Assembly: GCF_000335475.2 (NCBI RefSeq) | Contig: NZ_ANAH02000013.1 | Span: forward strand, 186,001-250,000 | Reading direction: 5' to 3' | DNA from: Cystobacter fuscus DSM 2262 | GTDB lineage: Bacteria > Myxococcota > Myxococcia > Myxococcales > Myxococcaceae | DNA length: 64,000 bases | Shown here: positions 1 to 8,214 of the stretch, piece after piece | Layout: each line of letters opens with the position of its first letter | Numbering within the stretch: position 1 is the first letter of the stretch | Notes under the pieces: generated by a model | What the model saw: the letters and a program-made list of their open reading frames with translations, nothing else | What the model was told of the DNA's origin: nothing | Database searches by the model: none | Program-made: the position numbers and the translations under genes

Positions 1-725
1 AGGCGCTCGGCGTCGAGTTCCGGCGCGCCCAGCGCTACAAGCACCCCATGGCGCTGGTGCTGTTGGACCTGGACCACTTCAAGCAGGTCAACGACACGCT
101 CGGCCACACCGCGGGAGATCAGGCCCTGCGCGAGGTGTCCACGCGGCTGCGCCAGACGGCGCGCTCCACGGACGTGGTGGCCCGCCACGGCGGTGAGGAG
201 TTCGCGATGATCCTCCCCGAGACGGACCTGGAGCAGGGGTTGCTCGCCGCCGAGCGCTTCCGGGCCGCGGTGGAGGGCGCCGTGGTGAAGGGCGCCAGGG
301 GCGGCAGCCGCGCGTTGACGATCAGCGCCGGGGTGGGCTGCTACCCCGCGCACGCCTCGTCCGTCACCGAGCTCATCGAGCTCATCGACGCGGCGCTCTA
401 CAAGGCCAAGCGCCAGGGCCGCAACCGCGTGTGCGCCGTCTCCAACGTCCCCGAGGCCCCGGTGGTGGCCGCTGCTCCGCCGTCGGCTCCGCCTCCCAAT
501 CCCCTGGAGCGGCTGCGCCGGCTGGTGGCCGAGGACCTGGAGGGCCCCCTGTCGGCCACGCGCACGGCTGCTCGCATGCTGCACGAGGCCAGTGCTCCCG
601 GTGATGCCCTGCACATCCTCACCGCCCAGCTGCGCCAGTCTTCCGACGACGTCCGCAAGGAACTGCTCGCGGTCATGGACGAGCTGTCCCGCAACATCCT
701 CGAGTCCAGGCGTGACTCTCACTAG
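1..725 (+). CDS. Diguanylate cyclase, GGDEF domain (5'-truncated by window edge)
   Basis: The reading frame is open from base 3, before the first ATG at 48, and the codons upstream of that ATG already read as GGDEF domain (EFRRAQRYKHP before the LDLDHFKQVND block). The gene therefore starts outside the window. The active site is GGEEF at about 191-205, and an RSTD product-inhibition (RxxD) site lies exactly five residues before it, so the enzyme should make c-di-GMP and be feedback inhibited. After the domain comes a Pro/Ala-rich linker and a helical tail of about 75 residues of unknown role. The sensory N-terminus is not visible. Confidence 0.93.
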   Translation, partial: ALGVEFRRAQRYKHPMALVLLDLDHFKQVNDTLGHTAGDQALREVSTRLRQTARSTDVVARHGGEEFAMILPETDLEQGLLAAERFRAAVEGAVVKGARGGSRALTISAGVGCYPAHASSVTELIELIDAALYKAKRQGRNRVCAVSNVPEAPVVAAAPPSAPPPNPLERLRRLVAEDLEGPLSATRTAARMLHEASAPGDALHILTAQLRQSSDDVRKELLAVMDELSRNILESRRDSH

Positions 726-775
726 TCTTTCGGGCATACGCTTGGAGCTTCAACCTCTATTCCAGGAGAACCCGA

Positions 776-1603
776 ATGCGGTCCAGGCTGCTGATCTCCC
801 TCTGCACGTTCATGCTCACCACCGGTTGCGTCACCCAGGGCAAGTACGACCTGGCGATGCAGAACGCGCGGACGCTCGATGAACAACTCCAGGCGGAGAA
901 GGCGGGGCGCACGGCGGCCGAGCAGAAGGTGGGGCAGCTGGAGGAGCAGGTGAAGGGGCTGGAGGCGGAGAAGGAGGCGTTGAACACGCGCCTGAACACC
1001 GCCGAGGCCGGGCTGTCGGCGGGCACGGCCGAGCGCCGGGCGCTGGAGCAGAAGAACGCGGAGCTGACGGCGCTCAACCAGGAGCTGGCGCGCTCGACGA
1101 AGAAGCTCGCCGAGGCCAAGGAGGCGCTGGAGAAGAAGAGCGCCGAGTACGAGAACCTCTCCAAGAGCCTGGAGCAGGAGATCGCCGAGGGCAAGGTGGA
1201 GCTGTCCGAGCTCAAGGGCCGGATGACGGTGAACCTCAAGGACAAGATCCTCTTCGCCTCGGGCTCGGCGCGGGTGGGCAAGGAGGGGGAGGCGGCGCTG
1301 AAGAAGGTGGCCGAGGCGCTCAAGGGCGTGCAGGGGAAGATCATCCGGGTGGAGGGGCACACGGATGACGTGCCCACGGATCCCAAGGGGCCGTTCCCCA
1401 CGAACTGGGAGCTGAGCCTGGCGCGGGCGATGGCGGTGGTGCGGGCGCTGCAGGACTCGGGCGTGGATCCGACCCGGCTGTCCGCCGCGGGCTACGGGCC
1501 CTACCAGCCCATCGCCGCCAACAACTCGCCGGAGAACCGCAGCCTCAACCGGCGCATCGAGATCGTCCTCGCGCCGGGCGAGCAGGCCGCCGCGGCGCGC
1601 TAG
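776..1603 (+). CDS. OmpA-family lipoprotein with long coiled coil
   Basis: A 275-residue protein with a lipoprotein signal (lipobox LTTGC, Cys at about 18). A Glu/Lys/Ala-rich coiled coil covers about residues 24-150, and an OmpA C-terminal peptidoglycan-binding domain about 155-270. The domain shows the EGHTDD, NWELSLARA and NRRIEI landmarks. It probably links the outer membrane to peptidoglycan. The ATG follows an AGGAGAA ribosome site. It lies 50 bp after the GGDEF gene on the same strand and ends 6 bp from the convergent RND pump gene. Confidence 0.92.
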   Translation: MRSRLLISLCTFMLTTGCVTQGKYDLAMQNARTLDEQLQAEKAGRTAAEQKVGQLEEQVKGLEAEKEALNTRLNTAEAGLSAGTAERRALEQKNAELTALNQELARSTKKLAEAKEALEKKSAEYENLSKSLEQEIAEGKVELSELKGRMTVNLKDKILFASGSARVGKEGEAALKKVAEALKGVQGKIIRVEGHTDDVPTDPKGPFPTNWELSLARAMAVVRALQDSGVDPTRLSAAGYGPYQPIAANNSPENRSLNRRIEIVLAPGEQAAAAR

Positions 1604-1609
1604 GACGCC

Positions 1610-4600
1610 TCACCTGTCCGCGCGGGCCCGTCCGGCTCCGAAGACGGAGTAGAGGACGGGCAGCACGAGCAGGGTGAGCACGGTGGAGGACAGGAGGCCG
1701 CCGATGACGACGGTGGCCAGGGGGCGCTGCACCTCCGCGCCCACCCCCGTGTTGAGCGCCATGGGCAGGAAGCCGATGGCGGCCACGGCGGCCGTCATCA
1801 GCACCGGCCGCAGGCGTGACAGGGCCGCTTCGCGCAGGGCCTCTGCGAGTGGCAGGCCCCGCTCGAGCAACTGGCGCACGCGGCTGACGAGCACCATGTC
1901 CCCGAGCACCGACACGCCCGAGAGGGCGATGAAGCCCACGGCCGCGGAGATGGAGAAGGGCAGTCCTCGCACGAGCAGCGCCAGGACACCTCCCACCCAG
2001 GCGAAGGGCACGCTGGCGAGGATGCGCAGCGCGTCCAACACCCGGCGGTAGGTGACGTAGAGCAGGGTGAAGACGAGCGCGAGGGCGAGGGGCACCACGA
2101 TGAGCAGCCGCGCCCGGGCGCGCTCCAGGTGCTCGAACTGCCCGCCGAAGCGGACGGAGTACCCGGTGGGCAACTCCACCTTCTCCTCCAGGGTCCGGCG
2201 CACCTCGTCCACGAAGCCGCCCAGGTCACGGCCGCGCACGTTGGCCTGGATGACGAGGCGGCGCTGGCCTCCCTCGCGCTGGATGGTGGTGGGACCGGAC
2301 ACCTCCCGGAGCGTGGCCAGCCGTCCCAGTGGCACCCGCTCCCCACTCGGAGCCGTCACGGGCACGGTGGCGAGCCTGGCCGGCTCCTCCCGGTACTCCC
2401 GCGCGAGGCGCACCGCGAGGGGGAAGCGCCGCTCGCCCTCGCGCACTTCGCCCACCCGGCGCGTGCCCACGGCCTCCACCACGTCGAGCACCTCCCGGGC
2501 GGGAATGCCGTGGCGGGCGATGGCCGCGCGGTCCACCGTCACCTGCAGCACGGGCTGGCCCGTCACCTGCTCCACGGTGACGTCCGCCGCCCCGGGGATG
2601 GCTCGCACCACGGCCTCCATCTCCCGCGCCTTGGCCTCGAGCACGTCCAGGTCGTCTCCGAAGAGCTTGATGCCCACGTCGCCGCGCACCCCGGCGATCA
2701 TCTCGTTGACGCGCATTTCAATCGGCTGGAGGAACGCCATGCGCATGCCGGGCAGGTCCGCCAGCTCCGCCTTCATCTCCGCGACGAGCTCCTCCTGGGT
2801 CTCCGCCCGCTTCCACTCCTCCCGAGGCTTCAAGGTGATGAAGACATCGGACAGCTCGATGCCCATGGCGTCCGTGGCGATCTCCGCCGTGCCGGTGCGC
2901 GTCCACACGCGCTTCACCTCGTGCGGGAACTTCTCGCGCAGCACCTTCTCGATCCGCCCGCCGTAGCGGATGGACTCGGTGAGGGACACCTCGGCCAGGC
3001 GCACGGTGTTGATGACGAGGGTGCCCTCGGAGAGGCGGGGAACGAACTCACTGCCCAGTTGCGTGGCGGCCACGAGGGCCCCCACTCCGAGCAGTCCCGC
3101 GCCGGCGAGCACGGTCCGGGGATGGGCGAGGGCCCCATCGAGGACAGGCCGGTAGCCGCGCTCGAGCAGGAGGATCAGCCGTGGCTTGCGCCGTGCCCCC
3201 GCCCCCCGCTTCAGCGCGAAGGAGGCCAGCACCGGCATGAGCGTCAGGGACAGGAGGGCCGAGCCGAGCAGGGCGAAGAGGACGGTGAGCGCCATGGGGC
3301 GGAAGAGCCTGCCCTCCACGCCCTCCAGGGTGAGCAGGGGCAGGTACACCACGGCGATGATGAGCTCGCCGAAGAGGGTGGGCTTGCGCACCTCGAGGGC
3401 GGCATCCCGGATCACCCGCAGCGGCTCATGGTCCGGGGGGGCCTCGGCGAGCCGCCGCTCCGCGTTCTCCACGAGGATGACGGACGAGTCCACCACGAGG
3501 CCGAAGTCGATGGCGCCCAGGGACATGAGGGTGCCGGCGATGCCGAAGCTCAGCATCGCGTTGAAGGCGAACAGCAGGGACAGGGGGATGGCCGCCGCCA
3601 CGATGAGGCCCGCGCGCCAGTGGCCCAGCGCGACGAAGAGGACCGCGATGACGAGCAGGGCGCCCTCGAAGAGGTTGGTGCGCACCGTGCGCAGCACCTG
3701 GTCCACCAGCTCGGTGCGCTCGTAGACGGGCTCCACCTGGACGTCTCCGGGGAGGCTCCGCTGCACCTCCTCCAACCGTTGGGCCAATGCCTTCGTCACC
3801 GTGTGGGAGTTCTCTCCCACCAGGAGGAAGCCCAGGCCCAGGACGGCCTCGCCCTCGCCGTCCGCCGTGGTGGCGCCCCGGCGGATCTCCCCGCCCACCT
3901 CCACGCGGGCCACGTCCCGGATGCGCACCGGTACGCCGTTGCGCGCGGCGATCACCACCTGCTCGATGTCCTCGCCGTCCTCCAGCGCGGCCACTCCGAG
4001 CACGAGGCGTGCCCCGCCTCCCCGTTCCACCACGCCGCCGCCCACGTTGGCGTTGTTGGCCTCCAGGGCCCGGTAGACGTCCCCCAGCGAGAGGTTGAAC
4101 TGTTGGAGGCGCTGGGGCTCCACCACCACGTGCCACTGCTTCTCCTCGCCGCCCCAGGCGTTCACCTCCGCCACGCCCGGCACGCCGCGCAGCCGTGGGG
4201 CGATGAGCCAGTCATGAAGCGTGCGCAGCTCGGCGAGGCTCCGCGTCCGGCTCTTCACCAGGTAGTGGAAGATCTCCCCGAGTCCCGTGGCCACGGGCCC
4301 CAGGGTGGGCCGCGAGAGGCCCGCGGGGAGTTCGACACGGCCCAGCCGCTCGGCCACCTGCTGCCGGGCGAACCACGGGTCCGTGCCGTCCTCGAACTGG
4401 AGGGTGACCTGGGCGAGCCCGAACTTGGAGAGGGAGCGCAGCTCCCGCACGCGGGGCAGTCCGGCCAGGGACTGCTCGATGGGGAGGGTGAGTTGACGCT
4501 CCACCTCCACGGGGGTGAGGGCCGGGGCGACGGCATTCACCTGCACCTGGGTGGGGGTGGTGTCCGGAAAGGCGTCCAGGGGCAGCTCCCGGAAGGCGAG

Positions 4601-4684
4601 CACGCCCGAGACGATGAGGGCCAGCGCCCCCCCGAGGACGACCCCGCGGTGCCGCAGCGACGCGTCGATGAGCCAGGTGAGCAT
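1610..4684 (-). CDS. Heavy-metal efflux RND pump (CzcA/CusA type)
   Basis: A 1024-residue inner-membrane RND transporter. The length, the duplicated six-helix layout and the motif DFGLVVDSSVILVEN near residues 388-403 mark the heavy-metal (HME) branch rather than the drug (HAE) branch. It would export a metal cation by proton exchange through a periplasmic adaptor. The adaptor gene lies 5 bp upstream on the same strand. No TolC-like outer-membrane partner is encoded nearby, so one must come from elsewhere. The metal (Cu/Ag versus Zn/Co/Cd) cannot be assigned from sequence read by eye. Confidence 0.95.
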   Translation of the reverse strand: MLTWLIDASLRHRGVVLGGALALIVSGVLAFRELPLDAFPDTTPTQVQVNAVAPALTPVEVERQLTLPIEQSLAGLPRVRELRSLSKFGLAQVTLQFEDGTDPWFARQQVAERLGRVELPAGLSRPTLGPVATGLGEIFHYLVKSRTRSLAELRTLHDWLIAPRLRGVPGVAEVNAWGGEEKQWHVVVEPQRLQQFNLSLGDVYRALEANNANVGGGVVERGGGARLVLGVAALEDGEDIEQVVIAARNGVPVRIRDVARVEVGGEIRRGATTADGEGEAVLGLGFLLVGENSHTVTKALAQRLEEVQRSLPGDVQVEPVYERTELVDQVLRTVRTNLFEGALLVIAVLFVALGHWRAGLIVAAAIPLSLLFAFNAMLSFGIAGTLMSLGAIDFGLVVDSSVILVENAERRLAEAPPDHEPLRVIRDAALEVRKPTLFGELIIAVVYLPLLTLEGVEGRLFRPMALTVLFALLGSALLSLTLMPVLASFALKRGAGARRKPRLILLLERGYRPVLDGALAHPRTVLAGAGLLGVGALVAATQLGSEFVPRLSEGTLVINTVRLAEVSLTESIRYGGRIEKVLREKFPHEVKRVWTRTGTAEIATDAMGIELSDVFITLKPREEWKRAETQEELVAEMKAELADLPGMRMAFLQPIEMRVNEMIAGVRGDVGIKLFGDDLDVLEAKAREMEAVVRAIPGAADVTVEQVTGQPVLQVTVDRAAIARHGIPAREVLDVVEAVGTRRVGEVREGERRFPLAVRLAREYREEPARLATVPVTAPSGERVPLGRLATLREVSGPTTIQREGGQRRLVIQANVRGRDLGGFVDEVRRTLEEKVELPTGYSVRFGGQFEHLERARARLLIVVPLALALVFTLLYVTYRRVLDALRILASVPFAWVGGVLALLVRGLPFSISAAVGFIALSGVSVLGDMVLVSRVRQLLERGLPLAEALREAALSRLRPVLMTAAVAAIGFLPMALNTGVGAEVQRPLATVVIGGLLSSTVLTLLVLPVLYSVFGAGRARADR

Positions 4685-4689
4685 GGCCG

Positions 4690-6258
4690 CTACCCGCCTC
4701 CTTCCTCGCAGCAGCCCGCGCCGATGGAGCCCTTGAGGATCTCCGTCTTGAGGAGGAAGGCGCCCGTGGTGACGACCTCCGCGCCGGGCTCGAGGCCCTT
4801 CACCACCTCCACGTGCTCCCGGGTGCCGGCGCCCAGCTCCACGGCGACGGGCTCGTAGAGGCCCTCTCCGGTCTTCACGAAGACGAGGGGGCGCCCCTCG
4901 GCGTGCTGGAGGGCGTCGCGGGGCACGAGGAGCGCGTCGTGCGGGGAGGACACCCGTATCCGGGCCCGGACGAAGAGGCCCGCCTTGAGCGCATGGTCCG
5001 GGTTGGGCAGCTCCACGCGGGCGCGCACGGTGCGGGTGGCCGGGTCCACCGAGGCACCTACGCGGGTGAGGAAGGCCTCGCGTGTCTCTCCGGGAACGCC
5101 CTCGAAGGAGAGGGTGACGGGCTGACCCACGCGCACGGCCAGGGCGTCCGTTTCGGGCACCTCGAGCTGGGCCCAGAGGGTGTCCAGGTCCGCGAGCTGG
5201 AGGAGCGTCTGTCCTCCCGCGACGTGCCGGCCGGGCACGGCATCCCGGGCCACCACCGTTCCCGCGAAGGGCGCCTTCAGCGTGAAGAGCCCCTGCTGAC
5301 TGCCGGTGGAGACGCCCGCGGCTCCCAGGGCCGCCCGAGCCGCCTCGCGCTCACCCTCGGCCGCCGCCAGCTCGGCCTGGGCTTCTTCCAGGGCCTGCCG
5401 TGGGCTGATGCCCCGCTCGACGAGGGTCTGCTCCCGGGAGACCGCCGCGAGGGCCGCTCGGACCCGGGCCTGTGCCGCCGAGAGCCGCCCTTGATCCTCG
5501 CCGACGGTGGCGGACGTCACCACCGCGAGGGGTTGGCCCGCCTTCACCTCGTCGCCGACATCCACCCGGACTTCCATCACCAGGGCATCGCTCCGGGTCG
5601 ACAGCCGCGCCAGCCGGTTCTGGTTGAAGTCGAGCTGTCCGAGCACCTCCAGTGTGCGGGCGAAGGGCCGCCGCCGCACGCGCTCCGTCCGGATGCCGGC
5701 CTCGCGAGCCGTCTCGGCCGAGGCGAGGCGCACGCGGGTGCCGGGCTCGGGGAAGACGGGCGGTTCGGCGCCCGCGGCCTTCACCTTCTCCGGGTGGCAG
5801 TAGGGGCACACGGACTCGGGGTAGCCATGCTCGCGGCAGTAGTCCCCGGCCTCGATGAACTTCGCCACGAGCTCCGGGTGGCACCTGGTGCATTGGGACT
5901 CCGGCACCGCGTGCTCCTCGCACCAGTCCCGCGGAGTGGAGGGCCGCGAGGTGAAGGTGAGCTCCGGATGGCATTGCTTGCAGTGGGACTCCGGCAGACC
6001 GTGCTCCTCGCACCAGTCGCCCTGGGCCTTGAAGACGTCGATGAACTCCGGGTTGCACTTCGTGCACAGCTCCGCGGGCACGCCGTGCTCACACAGCTTC
6101 ACCTCCTGGGCCGTGGCGGCGGGCACGGAGGGGGAGCCCGCATCGGCGGGAGGCGGGGAGGACTTCTCCGCCCCGGCGGGCTTGGAGCCGCTCGAGCAGG
6201 CCGCCGCTCCCAGGGCGAGCAGGAGCGCCACGAGCCTCGGGCCGATGCGGGGGCGCAT
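4690..6258 (-). CDS. RND periplasmic adaptor lipoprotein with four N-terminal CxxC repeats
   Basis: A 522-residue membrane-fusion protein with a lipid-anchored N-terminus (GAAAC, Cys21). Residues 56-156 hold four copies of a motif of the form C-x-E-H-x6-C-x2-C-[HN]-P, at about 56-71, 83-98, 113-128 and 141-156. From about residue 180 the protein is a normal HlyD/CusB-type adaptor: barrel-sandwich halves flanking an Ala/Glu-rich hairpin, then beta-barrel and membrane-proximal domains. The repeats resemble a metal-binding array that could collect ions for the pump. They differ from the usual HMBD adaptor extension. The start codon directly abuts the stop of the 6259-6534 gene. Confidence 0.93.
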   Translation of the reverse strand: MRPRIGPRLVALLLALGAAACSSGSKPAGAEKSSPPPADAGSPSVPAATAQEVKLCEHGVPAELCTKCNPEFIDVFKAQGDWCEEHGLPESHCKQCHPELTFTSRPSTPRDWCEEHAVPESQCTRCHPELVAKFIEAGDYCREHGYPESVCPYCHPEKVKAAGAEPPVFPEPGTRVRLASAETAREAGIRTERVRRRPFARTLEVLGQLDFNQNRLARLSTRSDALVMEVRVDVGDEVKAGQPLAVVTSATVGEDQGRLSAAQARVRAALAAVSREQTLVERGISPRQALEEAQAELAAAEGEREAARAALGAAGVSTGSQQGLFTLKAPFAGTVVARDAVPGRHVAGGQTLLQLADLDTLWAQLEVPETDALAVRVGQPVTLSFEGVPGETREAFLTRVGASVDPATRTVRARVELPNPDHALKAGLFVRARIRVSSPHDALLVPRDALQHAEGRPLVFVKTGEGLYEPVAVELGAGTREHVEVVKGLEPGAEVVTTGAFLLKTEILKGSIGAGCCEEGGG

Positions 6259-6534
6259 CTACTTCACTCCCTTCTGGGCCAGCTCGGGGTGGCAGAGGAC
6301 GCACTGGGATTCGGGCCGCTCGTGCTCGGCGCACCAGTCGCCCTTGGCCTTGTAGACGGCGGCCAGCTTCGGGTTGCAGCGGGCACAGAGGCTCTTCTGG
6401 ACGCCGTGCTCGCACGTGGCCTTGCCGCTCTCGGTCTTGGCGGCCTCGGGGGGCTTCTTGTCCTCGGCCAGGGCGGGCAGGGCGGGGGAGACGAGCAGGG
6501 ACACCACCACGGACAGCGAACGCAAGGAACGCAT
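6259..6534 (-). CDS. Small secreted protein with two CxxC repeats
   Basis: A 91-residue exported protein with signal peptide MRSLRSLSVV...ALPALA. It carries two copies of the repeat found in the neighbouring adaptor: CEHGVQKSLCARCNP at 41-55 and WCAEHERPESQCVLCHP at 67-83. The stop codon directly abuts the adaptor start, so the two are co-translated. It may be a periplasmic metal chaperone that hands ions to the adaptor. That role is inferred from shared repeats and operon position only. Confidence 0.8.
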   Translation of the reverse strand: MRSLRSLSVVVSLLVSPALPALAEDKKPPEAAKTESGKATCEHGVQKSLCARCNPKLAAVYKAKGDWCAEHERPESQCVLCHPELAQKGVK

Positions 6535-6713
6535 GGAGGAACTCCGGCCGTGCGCCTTCCCAGGGAAGGCCTTCCACGGCGGTGAATGCCCCGCGCGGGA
6601 TGCACGGGGAGACGGGGACTGGGGACGCGAAGACGCGGGAAGGACTACTCACGAGGCCCGACGGGGCCCGTGGCATGGAGCGCTGGACACACCTCTCCCG
6701 CGGGGAGCGAGGA

Positions 6714-7016
6714 TCAGGCTCTCGGAGGCTGGAAGATGTCCGTGCCCACCGCGAGGAGAGCGGGCTCGCCGAGGGAGACGAGCGCCTGTTCCGGCGGAGT
6801 CACTTCGGCGAGCATTTCCAAGACGGGCGTGGCGGGGATCGCCCGGAGAGGGCAGTACGGGCACAGGCCGCAGTCACCCGCGCAGTCGGCACACGGGCCG
6901 TCGTCCTCTTCGCCCGCACAGTCCTCGACTCCGTCGCCGACGAGGGCGAGTGTCTGGGGGACCCCTCCGGTCGTCAGCATCAGAAGGAGGGCGATGAGGC
7001 GGAGGAACAACGGCAT
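6714..7016 (-). CDS. Small cysteine-rich exported protein of the metal operon
   Basis: A 100-residue protein. The ATG at 7016 is preferred because it gives a clean signal peptide (MPLFLRLIALLLMLTTGG) and avoids overlap with the upstream gene; the frame stays open 60 bp further upstream. Six cysteines cluster in the acidic segment 33-55 (C33, C42, C45, C49, C52, C55). I recognise no family. The cysteine spacing and its place between the thioredoxin and the CxxC-repeat genes suggest periplasmic metal or redox chemistry. Confidence 0.65.
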   Translation of the reverse strand: MPLFLRLIALLLMLTTGGVPQTLALVGDGVEDCAGEEDDGPCADCAGDCGLCPYCPLRAIPATPVLEMLAEVTPPEQALVSLGEPALLAVGTDIFQPPRA

Positions 7017-7053
7017 CGGTCCCCTGGGTCCTACCGGTGACGTGTGGGGCGAG

Positions 7054-7557
7054 TCAATGCACCGGGGCGGGGTCACGTGCCGGGTGCTCCTCGGTCAGCT
7101 TCTCCAGGAGGCGTCGCATCGCTCGGGAATCCCACTCCCGAGGGCCTTGGAAGCGGGCGACCAGGCGTCCGTCCACCACCAGGATGCTCGTGGGCAGCGT
7201 GTCCACGCCGAACGCGTGAGCGGCGCGCTTGCCCGCGTCCAGACGCAGGTGCAGGGCCGGGTCGGGCGGTCCTCCGAGGAACGTCTCCACGGCTGGCATG
7301 TCGGCGTCGTGACTGAAGAGCAGGACCTGGAGTTCCTCGGGAGGGTGCTTCGCCAGGGCCAACAGCCCGGGGGTTTCCTCGCGACACGGGGGGCACCACG
7401 ATGCCCAGAAGACGATGAGCCGGGCGCGTGCATCCGGAGGGGCTTCGAGTGCGGGGGCGGCTCCTTCGAGTCGCAGGTAGCTCGGGGGTGGCTCGCTCTG
7501 GCAGCCCGCCGTTAGCGCCACCCATGCGCCAAGGAGGGCACTCACTACTCTGGGCAT
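7054..7557 (-). CDS. TlpA-like thioredoxin-fold lipoprotein
   Basis: A 167-residue lipoprotein (lipobox LTAGC, Cys19) with a thioredoxin/TlpA domain. The active site is WCPPC at 54-58 and a cis-Pro motif (DTLPTS) lies near 119-124. Such proteins act as periplasmic disulfide reductants or peroxide-type redox partners. It follows the XRE regulator by 20 bp. Its natural role here would be to keep the many cysteines of the downstream metal-binding proteins reduced; that role is inferred. The ribosome site AGGA lies 7 bp before the ATG. Confidence 0.88.
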   Translation of the reverse strand: MPRVVSALLGAWVALTAGCQSEPPPSYLRLEGAAPALEAPPDARARLIVFWASWCPPCREETPGLLALAKHPPEELQVLLFSHDADMPAVETFLGGPPDPALHLRLDAGKRAAHAFGVDTLPTSILVVDGRLVARFQGPREWDSRAMRRLLEKLTEEHPARDPAPVH

Positions 7558-7577
7558 GATGAGTCCTGGGAGGGAGG

Positions 7578-7955
7578 TTAATCGTCCGCCGATGACGCCA
7601 GGGTGCGAGCGACCATGCTCAGGGCCGCCAGTTGCTTGTCGTCCATCTGGCGCAGCGTGCGCATCAGGCGGCGCATCCCCGGCGATTCCTCCACCGAGGG
7701 GGCGGGCCGCTCCTTCAACCAGGCCGCCTTCTCCCGGAACTCCAGGGCGAGGGCCTCATCGGCGTCCATCTTCAACACCCCACACAATGCACGAAGGATC
7801 GGGACGCTGGGCGTCAGGTTGCCGCGCTCCATCCGCCCGTACACCTCCGTGGCCACCCCCACGCGCTCGGCCACGTCCGCTTGCGTCCATTGCGCCCGGG
7901 CGCGGGCCGCTCGCAGCGTTTCTCCCAGATGCACGGTGAGCTTCTTCTTCGTCAT
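7578..7955 (-). CDS. XRE-family HTH regulator, first gene of the metal operon
   Basis: A 125-residue protein with an N-terminal lambda-repressor-type helix-turn-helix (LRAARARAQWTQADVAERVG ... YGRMERG) at about residues 12-65, and a helical tail. The ATG at 7955 (MTKKKL) is preferred; an in-frame ATG at 7997 with an upstream GGAG is an alternative. It lies 20 bp before the TlpA gene on the same strand and so probably heads the operon that ends in the RND pump. No metal-binding cysteine cluster is visible, so how it would sense metal is unclear. Confidence 0.85.
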   Translation of the reverse strand: MTKKKLTVHLGETLRAARARAQWTQADVAERVGVATEVYGRMERGNLTPSVPILRALCGVLKMDADEALALEFREKAAWLKERPAPSVEESPGMRRLMRTLRQMDDKQLAALSMVARTLASSADD

Positions 7956-8214
7956 CGACTCGTTCTTCACCGCTGCTCCCTCCGCGTGCTCCTCCATCCC
8001 GTCGTGGCTTGCTCCTCGGAGGTGAGCCGCACGCAGTGCGCCGCGGAGAGGACGTGCTGGGTCCTGGGAGCCACTTGAAGGTCTTCCAAGGTAACACCGT
8101 GGAAGGTGGAAGGGAAGGGATGGGTGACCGGAGAGGTCAACCTCGGGGCTCAACCTGATGGAGTAGGATTCATCTTTCGGGGCCCTGATGCAGTAGTGCT
8201 AATTCCCCATTCCC

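Noticed and set aside
2129..4858. Long plus-strand open frame (over 900 codons) opposite the RND pump
   Set aside because: It is the antisense of the pump gene. Its translation is rich in His, Gly and Arg with no domain, an artefact of biased codons in high-GC DNA.
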